This document shows positions 44,825 through 55,951 of a stretch of DNA of 64,000 nt, piece by piece. The position numbers were made by a program, and so were the translations under genes. The stretch covers positions 27,618,001 to 27,682,000 of the forward strand of contig OY776120.1 in assembly GCA_963675135.1 (NCBI GenBank). The letters run 5' to 3'. The stretch is from Galeopsis tetrahit. Taxonomy: Eukaryota; Streptophyta; Magnoliopsida; Lamiales; Lamiaceae. Position 1 is the stretch's first letter; each line of letters begins with the position of its first letter. The notes beneath the pieces were generated by a model, which worked only from the letters and a program-made list of their open reading frames with translations, did no database searches and was not told the origin of the DNA.

Positions 44825-45591
44825 TTATTTTGGGATGTTCTCCATCTGAGTACCTCTCTGTCTTTTCAGTTCAGGGTCATCACCTTTAAACCTCTCTAGT
44901 CCTCGAACCATGGCCTTGTCCGCCATCTTCACTGACTCCACGTAACACTTCTGTGCCTGGTATTGATCTCCGCGCACCTCTTCTACCCCTCCCAAGGCAA
45001 GGAACTTCATCTTCATGTGAAAGGTGGAGATTACTTCCTGGAAGATGTTTAAACTTGGCCTCCCCATCACCACATTGTATGAAGATGGAATGTCTACTAT
45101 TAGAAACTCAATCACTTGTACTCGCCTGTTTGGGGCAACTCCTAGCCCCACCTGTAATAACGCTGACCCGAGGGGTTGAATCGCTCCTTCTGAAAATCCG
45201 TAGAGAGCGGTTCCACTGGTCTGAGCTTTATATGCAGCTCCATCTTTTTAAAACACTCCAAAAACATTATATCGGTTGAACTTCCCGTGTCTACAAAGAT
45301 TCGGGCTACATCATACCCCGCGATGTCATTAGTAATGACCAGGGCATCATTGTGGACCTCCCTAGACTCTCCAACATCTTCTGGTCCAAACTCAATGTTA
45401 GGGACAATTGCCATCTTCCCCACTTCTCCATTCTCCATGTTTCGTTCAGTCTTCAATGTTCTAACACTCTGCTTCCTTTGTCTAAAGGAGTCCCCATCCG
45501 TGGGCCCTCCCATGATCATGTGGATCACCCCCCGCTTTTGAGGGGGAGGGGGGGTGACCCTCAGGATCGTTCCTCGGTTCTTTCCGGTCAT
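44825..45591 (-). pseudogene. Gypsy aspartic protease
   Basis: The active-site motif IFVDTGSSTDIMF lies near 45290. Downstream come FLIVDIPSSYNVVMGRPSL (the conserved protease C-terminal ILGRP-like motif) and FHMKMKFLA. A frame break near 45150 separates these two parts. The domain would cut the Gag-Pol polyprotein. Confidence 0.88.
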
Positions 45592-47259
45592 CTTCTGGCC
45601 TTCTCTCCTGATCTTTTCTCTTTTTCCCTCGAGGGCCTTGCCTATCTCTGAATATGAATTCGTTGAGGTGTCCGGCTTGGATCATCCTCTCTATCTCGTC
45701 CTTTAGGTGCCAACACTGATTAGTGTCATGGTCATATTCGTTATGAAAACGGCAAAACCTGTTAGATTTAGACTTTTGGGGGCCTTTATTTCTGGAATAA
45801 GGGAACTTTAAATCGGGATGGTCTCCTACCACCTCTAGGACTTCCGCAGGTTCCAGCCTCAAAGGGGTATACTTCTCAAATCTTCCGCAAGGGCCTTACC
45901 GTGACCCTCCAGCACCATTGGCAGCCCCAGCCCCTCCAGAATTCTTGGCTATCTCCGGGCTAGACCTGCTCGAGGTGGACTCTCTCCTCCTTTATCCATT
46001 TCCACCGGTTGGTTTTGTTTCAGACCCTTTTTCTTTCCTAACCTCTTCCAGAGTAAGATACTTCTCGGCTCTACGCAGGAGTTCATCAAAAGTGTATATT
46101 GGATTCTTGGCTAGGGAAGAGAAGAGATCACATCTCTCAACCCATTCGTAAGAGCATTGATTTTGACTTCGGGGGGTGGGGGGGCAGTAGGTACCTCCAA
46201 AGCAGCTTGATTAAACCTTTTCAGGAATGCTCTGAGACTCTCGTTCTCTCCTTGTCTCATATTAAATAGAGTCAAAGTGGCCCTGGGTTACCTTTTGGCA
46301 CTAGCAAATTGGTGTAGGAATAGTTCACTAAATTCCGACCATGATCGGATGGTATTGGGTTCCAATTGCGTGAACTATTATTGAGCAGCCTTGGCCAAAG
46401 TAGTCAGGAACACTCTACACTTGACCCCTTCTCCATAACGATGTAACAAGGCAGCATTTTCGAACCTCACTAAGTGTTCGTACGGGTCCGTGGTGCCATC
46501 ATATTCAAAAGTGAGAGGTTTGAAGTTAAAAGGCAGTTCATCTTTTAAGATATTGGAAGAGAACTGACAACTAGTGGTATAAGGGGATTTACTTACAGGA
46601 TTGGTCATCTGCCTTCTCATATCCCTCGTCTCCTTTTGAAGGACCTGCAACTGATCACTGACCGCCCCTTGATAAGTGTCATCTGTACTCTCCACTATCT
46701 CAGGGTCCAAGATTTCTTCTAGTGCTGCCTCCTTGTTTCTTCTAGGAGTCCTGGTGGGGACACTTCTCTCCGCTTAAGATGGGACTTTCTCTTCTTTGTC
46801 CCCGGGTGCTTCATTGTTTTTGGAAGGAACATGTGAGGCACCATGGATATTTTCCAGGCCTTCTCGTCCTCCATTCTCCGCTACTGGTGGGAACACCGTC
46901 GGAGCGTGGATCTTTCGGGCAACTATGGCTCTTTCCACGGCCTGGGCGATCAGAACGTTCAATTGGTCTTGAGAGACCGTTAAGAGTTCTGGGCTAGCAT
47001 CTGCCGGAGGTATTTCCTTATCGGCACCACTCCCAGATGCTCCCGAGGTGCCAGTTCCTCTAGGGAAGAAAAGGTTTGTGTTTCACCCGGCAAATTCGGA
47101 AACGCTGGTGGAATGGGGCTAGTTCCTGAAGAGGCAACGAATGGCTCCTTTCCCACATTTTTTTGGTAGAGAACCCCGGAGGGGCTGGGGGGGGAAGGTA
47201 GGAGGAACAGAGTCTCCCGTTTCCTTGGTCTGTTTTCCGAGATCTTGTCCTCCACCCAT
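45592..47259 (-). pseudogene. Gypsy gag
   Basis: Starts at the ATG at 47259 (MGGGQDLGKQTKETG). Downstream are IAQAVERAIV, the capsid-like segment FNFKPLTFEYDGTTDPYEHL and VFLTTLAKAAQ, and near the end a region CRFHNEYDHDTNQCWHLKDE with His and Cys residues of a zinc-binding type seen in plant Gypsy Gag. Stops and shifts at about 46980, 46774, 46378 and 45870 break it. Confidence 0.82.
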
Positions 47260-47339
47260 GTTTTTAAGAAGTCTTCTCACGCCTTAGATCGAAAACTTCT
47301 CACAAACAACGCCATTTGTTGCGCCAAAAAATAGCGTAA
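47260..47339 (-). other. Gypsy leader with primer-binding region
   Basis: Between the LTR and gag; on the minus strand it reads TTTTTTGGCGCAACAAATGG, matching the common Gypsy leader TTTGGCGCC. The priming tRNA cannot be named from this sequence. Confidence 0.55.
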
Positions 47340-48192
47340 TGTGATATCGAATCCGATGGTTCGGATTAAAGATTCTTCGAGCTTGAATTATCACTTCCAG
47401 ATAGGAGTCCTTGCGAATAATTCTCTTTCACGCTCCCAAAAACCTGCAACAAACACGCCGGAGGGGATTCCGACGTAGAATCTCCGACGCTCAAGTCAGA
47501 TATGTTCTCGGGAGGATCAAAGAGGAGCTTCCCTAAGATTTAAGGAAGAGCTCTCGCAAGAATGGTGTAATTTCTAGGTGTTTTGTGTAATTTCTAGGTG
47601 TTTTGTGTAATTTCTAGGTGTTTTGTGTGTTTTCCTAATAATGATCGTCCCCCCTCTTAGTTGACTTAAAACTTACTTAAAAACGTACCTTGGGTAAAAA
47701 GTAGTATTTTCCCCCTTTCTCTCAACCATCTTCCCTTATACTCGGTCCAGCCGTTTTTCCCTTCACGCCAGCCCACTTTCCTGGATTATTGACCTCATCT
47801 ACTACTTCCCAGCATCAACTTCCCTCCTATATCGGGGGCTTCCTCTTGACTAAGACTTAGTCCACTTAGTCTCGCATCTGGGCCCAAGATATGGGCCGAG
47901 TGACATTCCTGGACTTAGGCCAGTGATATGGGCCAAAAGCTAGGCCCACCTTCCCTAATTGTGTCCTTAGGGCTCGAGCCCTTCTTCGTACACAACTTAC
48001 TATTGTGGGCTACCCCATGGGCATGTTCTCCATATAATTGGGCCCCTAAGAAGATCATTGGACTATTTGCACATCCCATAATTGAGGGTGTATTAATCAT
48101 ATCACAGGATTAGATATAAATATTAAATAGGGATAATTCATCGCTTATCCACGTGTCGTTTCCTCATAAGACGACATATTTTGGCCGCATCA
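47340..48192 (-). repeat. 5' LTR of the Gypsy element
   Basis: 853 bp bounded on the plus strand by TGTGATATCG at the left and GGCCGCATCA at the right (TG...CA). The part 47730-48192 is shared with the truncated 3' LTR. Three tandem copies of a 20-bp unit (TGTAATTTCTAGGTGTTTTG) lie at about 47570-47629. Confidence 0.85.
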
Positions 48193-48326
48193 AATATATT
48201 AATATATTACCAATAAAAATAAAAAATGGTAGTGATTCACATAGAAATAGTTTAGGGAGATTTTTAGTAAAAATAGCTAAAGCGATAAACTTTTTTAAAC
48301 GGTGAGAGTTATTGATATACTCCCTC

Positions 48327-48834
48327 CTTGGGGTGTGCATCGATATCGAACCGAATCGAATTTGAAAATCGAATTCGATTATTAGTAACCGAAATCAAAC
48401 CAGATTGATGTAAAACCGAACTATTCGAGCTCTATTAAAAAAAATGCATTAATTTTTTTTTTTCAATAAATCCAAAATCTGCATTAAAAAAAAAACTAAA
48501 ATCTGCAATTAATACAAACTCACACAGAACTAAAAAAAACTTAATTTGTAATCAACACACATTCCCACCTAAAATTTTCAATAAACACACACTCACACAG
48601 TACCAAAAAACTTAACTCGTTTCCAGTTTTTAATTAGGGGTAAAGAGTAAGGAAGGTTGGAATGGGAATTCAGGGGTAAGGTATTTGTACGTGCACGGTT
48701 AAGTTTGATTTTCGATTAATAAATTTTTTTTAGGTAAACCGAATAGAAACTAAAAAAAATCGGTAATCGAACCAAACTCATATTTCTCTTTGGTTCGATT
48801 TTTTATTAGAAACCGAATTTTACAAATTAACCCT
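48327..48834. mobile_element. hAT-like MITE in the Stowaway element
   Basis: Left end CTTGGGGTGTGCATCGATAT; right end ACAAATTAACCCT. The 8-bp sequence ACTCCCTC flanks it at 48319-48326 and 48835-48842. Subterminal ACCGAA/TTCGGT motifs are related to those of the MITEs at 435 and 10732. The terminal repeat is weak. Confidence 0.65.
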
Positions 48835-48951
48835 ACTCCCTCAATCCAAAGTACCTATTCATTTCTCCCTCAATCCAAAGTACCTATTCATTTCTATGTA
48901 ATTGACTATTAATATATTTTTACCCATAGGGTATTGATATGATATTAAGTT

Positions 48952-49972
48952 AAGAACTCCTACATGTAGTCAGGTGTCGTAAGATGTCGTAATGACTACG
49001 TAGTCAATTAAATTTGAACCATTAAAATTTAAATTTAAAGACTTAAACTTGATGATTTGTTAGCTTTTGTATAATGTGTTATATGCATTAATTCATCGTA
49101 TGTGTCGTATGACATTGTACGTTTGTATTTTTATATTTAATTAATTAAAATATATAATTTTAAAATTACATTTTTATCCTTGTACAATAAAATATTTCAT
49201 TATATTTATTAATTTGATTAAAATATTTAATGTTAAAATTACCTATTTACCTTTATATTAATAATAAAATTAATAAAAAAAATTAAACTAAAAAATACAG
49301 TATTAATTGTAACACGGCGGGAGAGAAGACATGCAGGACTGTCAAAATGGGCCCGGCCCACCTGACTAATGGACTGGGCTGTAATTATAGTGCCCTGAAA
49401 AATAATCGGGTCGATTTGTCCTGGCCCAAGTAAACTGACGGGCTGACCGGGCTTAGCCCAGTTTTTCGGGTCGACCTAACTTTTTTTAGGCTCAGAAAAA
49501 ACGTTTGGCCCAGTGGGCCGGTACCGGGCTGACCCGACCCATTTGACAGTCCTAAAGACTGGAGAGAATCTGCACGCACATGATGGAATTGGGGAAATAT
49601 GAGAAAAATCCTAATTTTAATTATTCTTTCTATTTTCAATTTGAATAATGTATTATTATTTAATTTATTTTTGTTGGAATGGTATGTATTTAATTTTAAA
49701 ATAGTAATTAATGAAATTTGTATTAAAAGGGTAGGATAGTAATTTATGATAAATTAAAAATAAAAAATAAAAAATAAAAAACAAAAAAATTATTTATATT
49801 AAAGAAGGGTAATATAGTAAATAACAAAATACAATTTAAAAAATAATATAATTAATTTAAACCTGTATAACAGGTAGCAAGTTCATACGATGCATACGAC
49901 GCCTTGTGGCACAATTCGACATACTGACTACGATAGTCCGTTTGTATAATTTAACTACCGTAAGAAAAATCC
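48952..49972. mobile_element. 1-kb insertion with 9-bp duplication (MULE-like)
   Basis: TATTAAGTT flanks the unit at 48943-48951 and 49973-49981; a 9-bp duplication is typical of Mutator-like elements. Terminal repeats are poor, but both subterminal regions carry TAGTCAG and TGTCG/CGTATG motifs in inverted orientation. No transposase is present. A smaller MITE is nested at 49334-49554. Confidence 0.55.
49334..49554. mobile_element. hAT-like MITE with AGGACTGTCAAA ends
   Basis: Ends CAGGACTGTCAAAATGGG and CCCATTTGACAGTCCTA. Flanks AAGACATG and AAGACTGG agree at six of eight positions, so the duplication is decayed or absent. GGGCCCGGCCC and GGGCCGGTACCGGGC motifs fill the arms. Confidence 0.75.
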
Positions 49973-50215
49973 TATTAAGTTGGTGAAAAGTAATAAAAAA
50001 AAGATAAAGGTAGAGGAACATAAGGAAAAAAAAAAGGCAGGGAAATAGTGAGATGTTGACATTTTAGAAAATTGGTCATTAGGGTTGGAACGATAAAAAT
50101 GGTAAAATGAGTCAATTACGACGGAGAGAGTATTCTTTTGGCATTGGTTTTAAAAAATAATTATTGTTTATGTATAAAATATATGTGTAAAGTAAAAAGT
50201 GAAAGGTATATTAGA

Positions 50216-51411
50216 ATATTGGAAGAATAAAGAGAAAATTGCAGATTTTATCCCATTAACCATGAGTTTATTTATTTTTGGTCCCATGATATTTTGATTT
50301 AGTCTCATACGAAATAAATTTTGCAAACTTGGTCCCATACGAAATAAGTCTTGCAAACTTGATCTCATACGAATTAAATCTTGCAAACTTGACCACATAC
50401 GAAATAAATTTTGCAAACTTTGTCCCATAGTATTTGGATTTAGTCTCATACGAAATAAATTTTGCAAACTTCGTCCCATACGAAATAAGTCTTGCAAACT
50501 TGGTCCCATACGAAATAAATCTTACAAACTTGACCCCATACGAAATAAATCGAGAAAATTGCAGATTTGGTCTCACTAACCATGGGTTGATTGGGTTTTG
50601 GTCCCATTGTATTTGGATTTAGTCTCATACGAAATAAATCTTGCAAACTTGGTCTCATACGATATAAATTTTGCAAACTTGGTCTCATACGATATAAATC
50701 TTGCAAACTTGATCCCATAAGATATAAATCTTGCAAATTTGGTCCCATACGAAATAAATCTTGCAAAGATGATCTCATATGAAATAAATCTTGCAAATTT
50801 GGTCTCATACGAAATAAATCTTGCAAACTTGATCCCAAACATTATAAAAAAATCAAGATTGGTCTAAAAGTGAAAAAAAAAACTCATTAATTAATTATTA
50901 TTATTCAAATTATATAATAATGAACTATTAATAAATATTTTTCAAATTGGTACTTTACTTTCCATAATCATTTTTTTTTCACTTTTGGGACCAAATTTGC
51001 ATTTGAATAATAACTTAATTCTCTCATCAATATTGTATGCTTTTTTTAATGTAAAATTTATAAAATAAAATAAAATAATGGAAGTTATATCAATATTATA
51101 AAATCTATTTCTATTCTTTATAAAATTTAAATATTATAAAGTCTATTTAGATTTAATATATTTATTAATATTTATTATTATATAAATGTTATTATATATT
51201 AATTAACAGTTCATTATTATATAATCTGAATAATAATAATTAATTAATGAGTTTTTTTTTTTTTTTTTTACTTTTAGGACCAATTTTACATTTTTTTGTA
51301 ATGTTTGGGACCAAGTTTGCAAGATTTATTTCGTATGAGACCAAGTTTGCAAGACTTATTTTATATGAGACCAAATTTACAAGATTTATTTCGTATGGGA
51401 CCAAGTTTGCA
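50216..51411. repeat. Foldback element built of 30-bp tandem units
   Basis: The left arm (about 50281-50840) holds some 17 copies of a 30-bp unit CATACGAAATAAATCTTGCA-AACTTGGTCC. The right arm (51300-51411) holds the same unit in inverse orientation (GACCAAGTTTGCAAG, TTATTTCGTATG). The inner flanks also mirror each other: TCATTAATTAATTATTATTA on the left and TAATAATAATTAATTAATGA on the right. A higher-order unit of about 320 bp repeats the ACCATGxGTTxATT segment near 50270 and 50580. The right arm is cut by the CACTA element at 51412. As the unit is 10 codons long, it yields repetitive open frames that are not genes. Confidence 0.85.
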
Positions 51412-52105
51412 CACTACAAAAAAAGCCTGATTTTGATACCGAAATTTTGAGACGGACACCTAATCTGTCTCTAATAGATACGGATTAGATACGGATTTGT
51501 TAAAAAATCGAGATTTGAAACCGAAAATAAAACCGTCTCTCATTATAAACAGATTAGATACGACTTTTAGTTTCGAAAGTTTTAGATACGGATTAGATAC
51601 GTGACTTTTAGTTTCGAGAGTTTTAGATACGGATTAGATACATATAACACCGTCTCTAAACAATCATTTTTTTTTAAATTTGCGATACAGAATCTAACCA
51701 TCTCTAATTTGTATCTAATTAGTCAAATGGTAAAATTAAATAAAAAAATAAATCAAAACCTTTTTAATTTAATTATTATTTACTATTTAATAATATAATA
51801 TATATATAAAAGTACACACCTTAATTTACCCAACGCAAATTATATATTGTACCTAAAGTTTTACATTCTAATTACCATTAAAATAAACATAATCACATTA
51901 CTTAAAAACAAAAACATTCTAATTACCATTAAAATAAACATAACCACATTAATATTAAATTATACAAATTTTGCATAACTTAAAAACATTAAACTGTTCA
52001 AAGTAAAATAAACATAAAGAATCATTAAATTGTCCAAAAAAACAAACTTAAAATAAAATAAAGCGTTCAAGCAAATTAAAATAACCTTAAAAATAAATAA
52101 AGTAT

Positions 52106-54854
52106 TCATGCAATTCCCAAATTAATGTTCCAGTTGTTGTCGTCGTCTTCATCGCCGCAGTCCATATCATCATTCACTGCGACGTCCGTCACCCCACTCA
52201 CGTTGGCTATATTAAGTGCACGCTGCACCTCATCGACATTCATCCCCAAAGCTGAAGCCACCGTTTGCACTATCTCCCTTTTCAAATCCGGCATAATCCC
52301 CCTGATCGTTTGTTTGACCGACTCCTGCATATCAGCGGAAGTTGGCATTGATGCCGACATTTTGACGGCACTGCTCATCTGACCAAGGCCTAGGACTCGT
52401 TCCCGATTGACCCCGACAGTCTCCAGATATATATATGTGGTCAACATTAACTAGTTGGAGGAGGTTGCGAGTTATATATCGCCCCTCGAATTCAGATGAG
52501 TTTGAGCCTCCACTACCTTCCGATTCACTTCCATCTACAAGGGCATTTAGAAAAAATAATTTATTATATACAATAAAAACTAAATAATTAATTTAATTAA
52601 TATTACGATATAAAAAAATTACCCAAACTTGGGTTGTGCGCAGGGACGTGGACGTCTGCGTTGTAGCATTCCACGGATAAGCGATATTGAATCGATCTAT
52701 GTGAGTCGGTGCACGTCCCGTCTCACGCTCCTATTGCATATAGAAAATTAACATCCACCACTACTACACATTTAAGCTTGGAGAGCTTTTAGAAGAGCTC
52801 TCCAAGTGGGAGCTCTCCAAGCTAAATTGCACTTGGAGAGCCCTTAAGCTTGGACAGCTCCCACTTGGAGAGCTCTTTTCAAAGCTCTCCAAGCTTAAAT
52901 GTGCACGTTTAAATAAATCATTAATAATATAATTACTATAGACAAAATTAAATGAATCAATAGAGTTTAATAATACGTACCGAGTGCAAGTCCGTGCTCA
53001 AGCACAGTCCGGGATCCCGCACGATGGAAGGCAATGCCGGTTCCTCTACGGTTGACCTTATTTTTCTCACACTTTACTATATAGTCATTGTTATCCCAAA
53101 CAGAAGTCAAAGAAAGCCACAAATCGTCTGATAATGACTGTCTGGTCCTTTTTTTACGGTATGCAGCCCTCCACTTTGATATGATACTCTTGTACCTGAG
53201 CTCAGCACACTTACAAAATTTCTTGAAGACCAGTTCCTCCGAGTACAACCTCCGAGTACAACGATTGATCCCAAACAACAAATTTCTACGTTTAATAAAA
53301 GATTTATTAAAAAATATAATAAACTTTATATTATTTAATCATTTTAATTATTAAATAAGTCATACCCTAAACTCTTTGAAGTATGCTAAACGCTTTGTCC
53401 GTGGGACCTTAGACCAACTGGACGCACCATGCGTAATTTCCAAAGAATTAATGGCTGATGTCGCAAATGCGGCCACCTCGTGACTAGGTACAATACTGTG
53501 ACATTCATAACAATATATAAATATTTGTTAAGTTTCAAGGAAAATGTTTTAATATTTGCAAAAATATGTAACTCTATATTTTCTCCTTTAGTTTATTATT
53601 TAATAATTAATGTAATCTAACATTTAAAGAACTAAGGTAGATGCAACCGTTTTTTGATAATTTAATTATAACATGATAGTTACTTGTTTATATGAGATTA
53701 GATAATTGTTTATTAATTTAAATCGATTAGTACTACAATTTTTTATTAATTTTCAGAATATCATTATTTTGATTAACCGTGATTTTTTCTTAGAAAAAAA
53801 TGAAAACGAAAAACATTTGTACTTGTGAACATATATTGGATTTTTAGGTGGCAATTTTAGCAAGAGTAAGTATCCCATATTTGAGCTCCCAGTGTCACTA
53901 ATTTAAAAATTTAGCAAGAGTAAGTATTCCATATTTGAGCTCCCAGTGTCACTAATTTAAAATATACACAACAATCACATTACGAGATTAATCAAACCTC
54001 CAGCGGAGTTGAAATAAATTTATATTATATTTTAATTTTAATTTATTAATTAAAAATAATAAACTTTAAAATATGTATAAATTTGTAAAAAATTAATTTA
54101 TTAAAAGATAAAAAAATAATAGATATAGATTACATCCTATTATATATATATATATATAATTATAATTTTATTTCTAAAAGAAATCAATATACGATTTACA
54201 TATTTTGCCAAAAAAAAAATCATTATGTGTATAATGGTAGAAGCAATTTTAACAATTAATATTAAGAATGTTTACACCATACCATATAGTAGGAGTACTA
54301 TATATATAATTGCAATTGCCAAGTTTATGTCACGATTGAAGTAAATAAATAAAAAAAAAGTATACTAACATTAAAATAAAAAATCGAATTCTAATGTCAC
54401 GAGTTTATTCTCTTTCTTATATTATTTAGTTAATTGGCTTAATTCTATAGTTATATAACTTAATGTTATGAGTTTATTGTTATGCAAATATAACTTAATG
54501 TTATGAGTTTATTGTTATGCAAATCGCAGAAATAGAGTGCACATGATTTTAGGAAAAACAACAATAGATATTATAAACATTAAAATTATTTACTTACATT
54601 CCACTAAGGATCTTTATGGGCAGTCTCTTGTCCACATTTGGATGCTCGCCAGGTGAAGAAGAAGATCCTCCCATAGGAGAAGATTGATGTGAAGACGAAG
54701 GAAAGGGCGACGGCACGACATGAGTAGACGGCACGATAGGAGAAGGTATCCTGTGTACACGAGGATCCTCAATCGGAGGTCTGAGTGAACTACGACGCGC
54801 CCTTCCTCGTAAGTTACTAGTGGACGTCACACGAGGAGTATTTTCTTCGCTCAT
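52106..54854 (-). pseudogene. TnpA/PTTA-like second gene of CACTA C
   Basis: Exon-like segments on the minus strand: 54854-54594 (MSEENTPRVTSTSNLRGRAR, proline- and serine-rich), about 53490-53360, 53281-52967 and 52482-52106. The third has ISKWRAAYRKKRTRQSLSDD and KNKVNRRGTGIAFHRAGSRT, matching the plant En/Spm 'Transposase_24/PTTA' pattern of W, NK, NR and H-x-GS residues. The last has a predicted helix and an acidic end (DDMDCGDEDDDN). TnpA-type proteins bind subterminal repeats. Introns are AT-rich; one contains the foldback element at 52767-52903. Exon borders were not fully proven. Confidence 0.65.
52767..52903. mobile_element. Palindromic foldback mini-element, copy 2
   Basis: Ends CACATTTAAGCTTGGAGAG and CTCTCCAAGCTTAAATGTG. 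The arms are CTCTCCAAGTGGGAGCT and AGCTCCCACTTGGAGAG, nearly the whole 137 bp folding on itself. It is closely related to the element at 15585-15769, with shared TCCAAGCTAAATTGCACTTG. It lies between coding segments of the TnpA-like gene. Confidence 0.8.
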
Positions 54855-55951
54855 CTCTATTAAACCAAAACCTCAGATTACCTTGATACCCGTAGGAGAG
54901 GACACTGATAAGTGAATTCTTTTTTTTTTTTTAGAGTTAATTTTGGAGATGAAATCTTATATATATAGAGAATTGAGAATGAGAATATGTACGGGCGAAT
55001 TGAGTTATAGATATATTTTGTATTGGATAAATATAAATGTTATGTAGATATATTTTAGGATAAACATAAATATTATAATAATAATATTATATTATATCTT
55101 CAATTTCATATTATAATATATATATATATATCAATTAATTCTATATTTCAAGAATTGATTCTCTAATTAACATACTTATATCAATTTGTATGAACGTTAG
55201 ATTAAAAAAAAAAGAGTCATTCAATAATTTTTAAAAGTTTCTAAATCTTTATAAAATTAATATTAAGAAACTTGTAGAGTGGTTTTTAAAAAGTTTTACA
55301 TTAAAAAATAATTATATTAAAAAAAGTATAAATACGTGAATTAATAATATCAAAAATCATTTTTTTGTCAAAATAAATTTAAATAAAAATCAAAAAATGG
55401 AGGTAGAGATATTAAGTTAAATCTAATTTATAGAAATTAATTTTATTTAATTTTACTAAACTTATTTTATTTAATTTTAAAAAATTTATGAAAAATATAT
55501 TTTAAAGGAATAGAGTACGTGTAAAAATAAAAATAACAATGAAACAATAATAAAATAATACACAAGAACTTCCACATAATAACTTCCAAATAGTAATAAT
55601 AAGATATCAATAGAACAAAATAAAAACATTAATAATAGTAATAATACGATATCAATAGAACAAAATAAAGACATAGGATAAATTTATATAAAAATCAAAA
55701 GTCATTGAAATTCATTTCGTGAAATCGAGATTTCTTTAAATTAATTCATAGTGACGTGTCTCTATCAATGTCGACTCCATCGGTGTCTCCATCGAGGCAC
55801 GTGCTCCATCAACTGAGTCGGGCACAGTGACAAGTCATGGAGAAGAATGTTGGAATATTAATTTTGACGCCATTTTAGAATATTATAAACCGACAAGATA
55901 TGAAAACCCTCATGTTGGTATGACTGATACCAATATGGATCAACAAGTTGG
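54855..55951. other. Divergent intergenic part of CACTA C
   Basis: AT-rich spacer between the minus-strand TnpA-like start and the plus-strand TNP2-like gene; it probably holds both promoters. The part after about 55740 (CGTGTCTCTATCAATGTCGA) may be the degenerate TNP2 N-terminus, because the called gene starts late compared with family members. Confidence 0.45.

Larger units (their letters stand above)
31662..48192 (-). mobile_element. Ty3/Gypsy retrotransposon, Tat type, with nested elements
   Basis: Element read right to left. The order is 5' LTR (47340-48192), leader with TTTTTTGGCGC, gag (47259 down), protease, reverse transcriptase, two RNase H regions, integrase (to 37540), an 85-bp tandem array, an antisense ORF (33.7-35.7 kb, plus strand), polypurine tract and a truncated 3' LTR (31662-32123). 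Protease-RT-RNase H-integrase order marks Ty3/Gypsy; the second RNase H and antisense ORF suggest the Tat lineage. A 4.26-kb hAT element splits the integrase and a Copia fragment lies near the antisense ORF. Numerous stops and frameshifts show that it is defective. No target duplication can be scored because the 3' LTR is truncated. Confidence 0.92.
48320..50130. mobile_element. Stowaway-like element split by later insertions
   Basis: Left end CTCCCTCC after TA (48318-48319), right end TTACGACGGAGAGAG before TA (50131-50132). The CTCCCTCAATCCAAAGTACC segment recurs at 48836 and 48866 (30-bp tandem duplication). Two insertions break it: a hAT MITE at 48327-48834 and a 1-kb unit at 48952-49972. 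Confidence 0.65.

Noticed and set aside
50268..50842. Repetitive decapeptide open frames (about 88-130 codons)
   Set aside because: They result from the 30-bp tandem repeat being a multiple of three; several frames on both strands are open alike.
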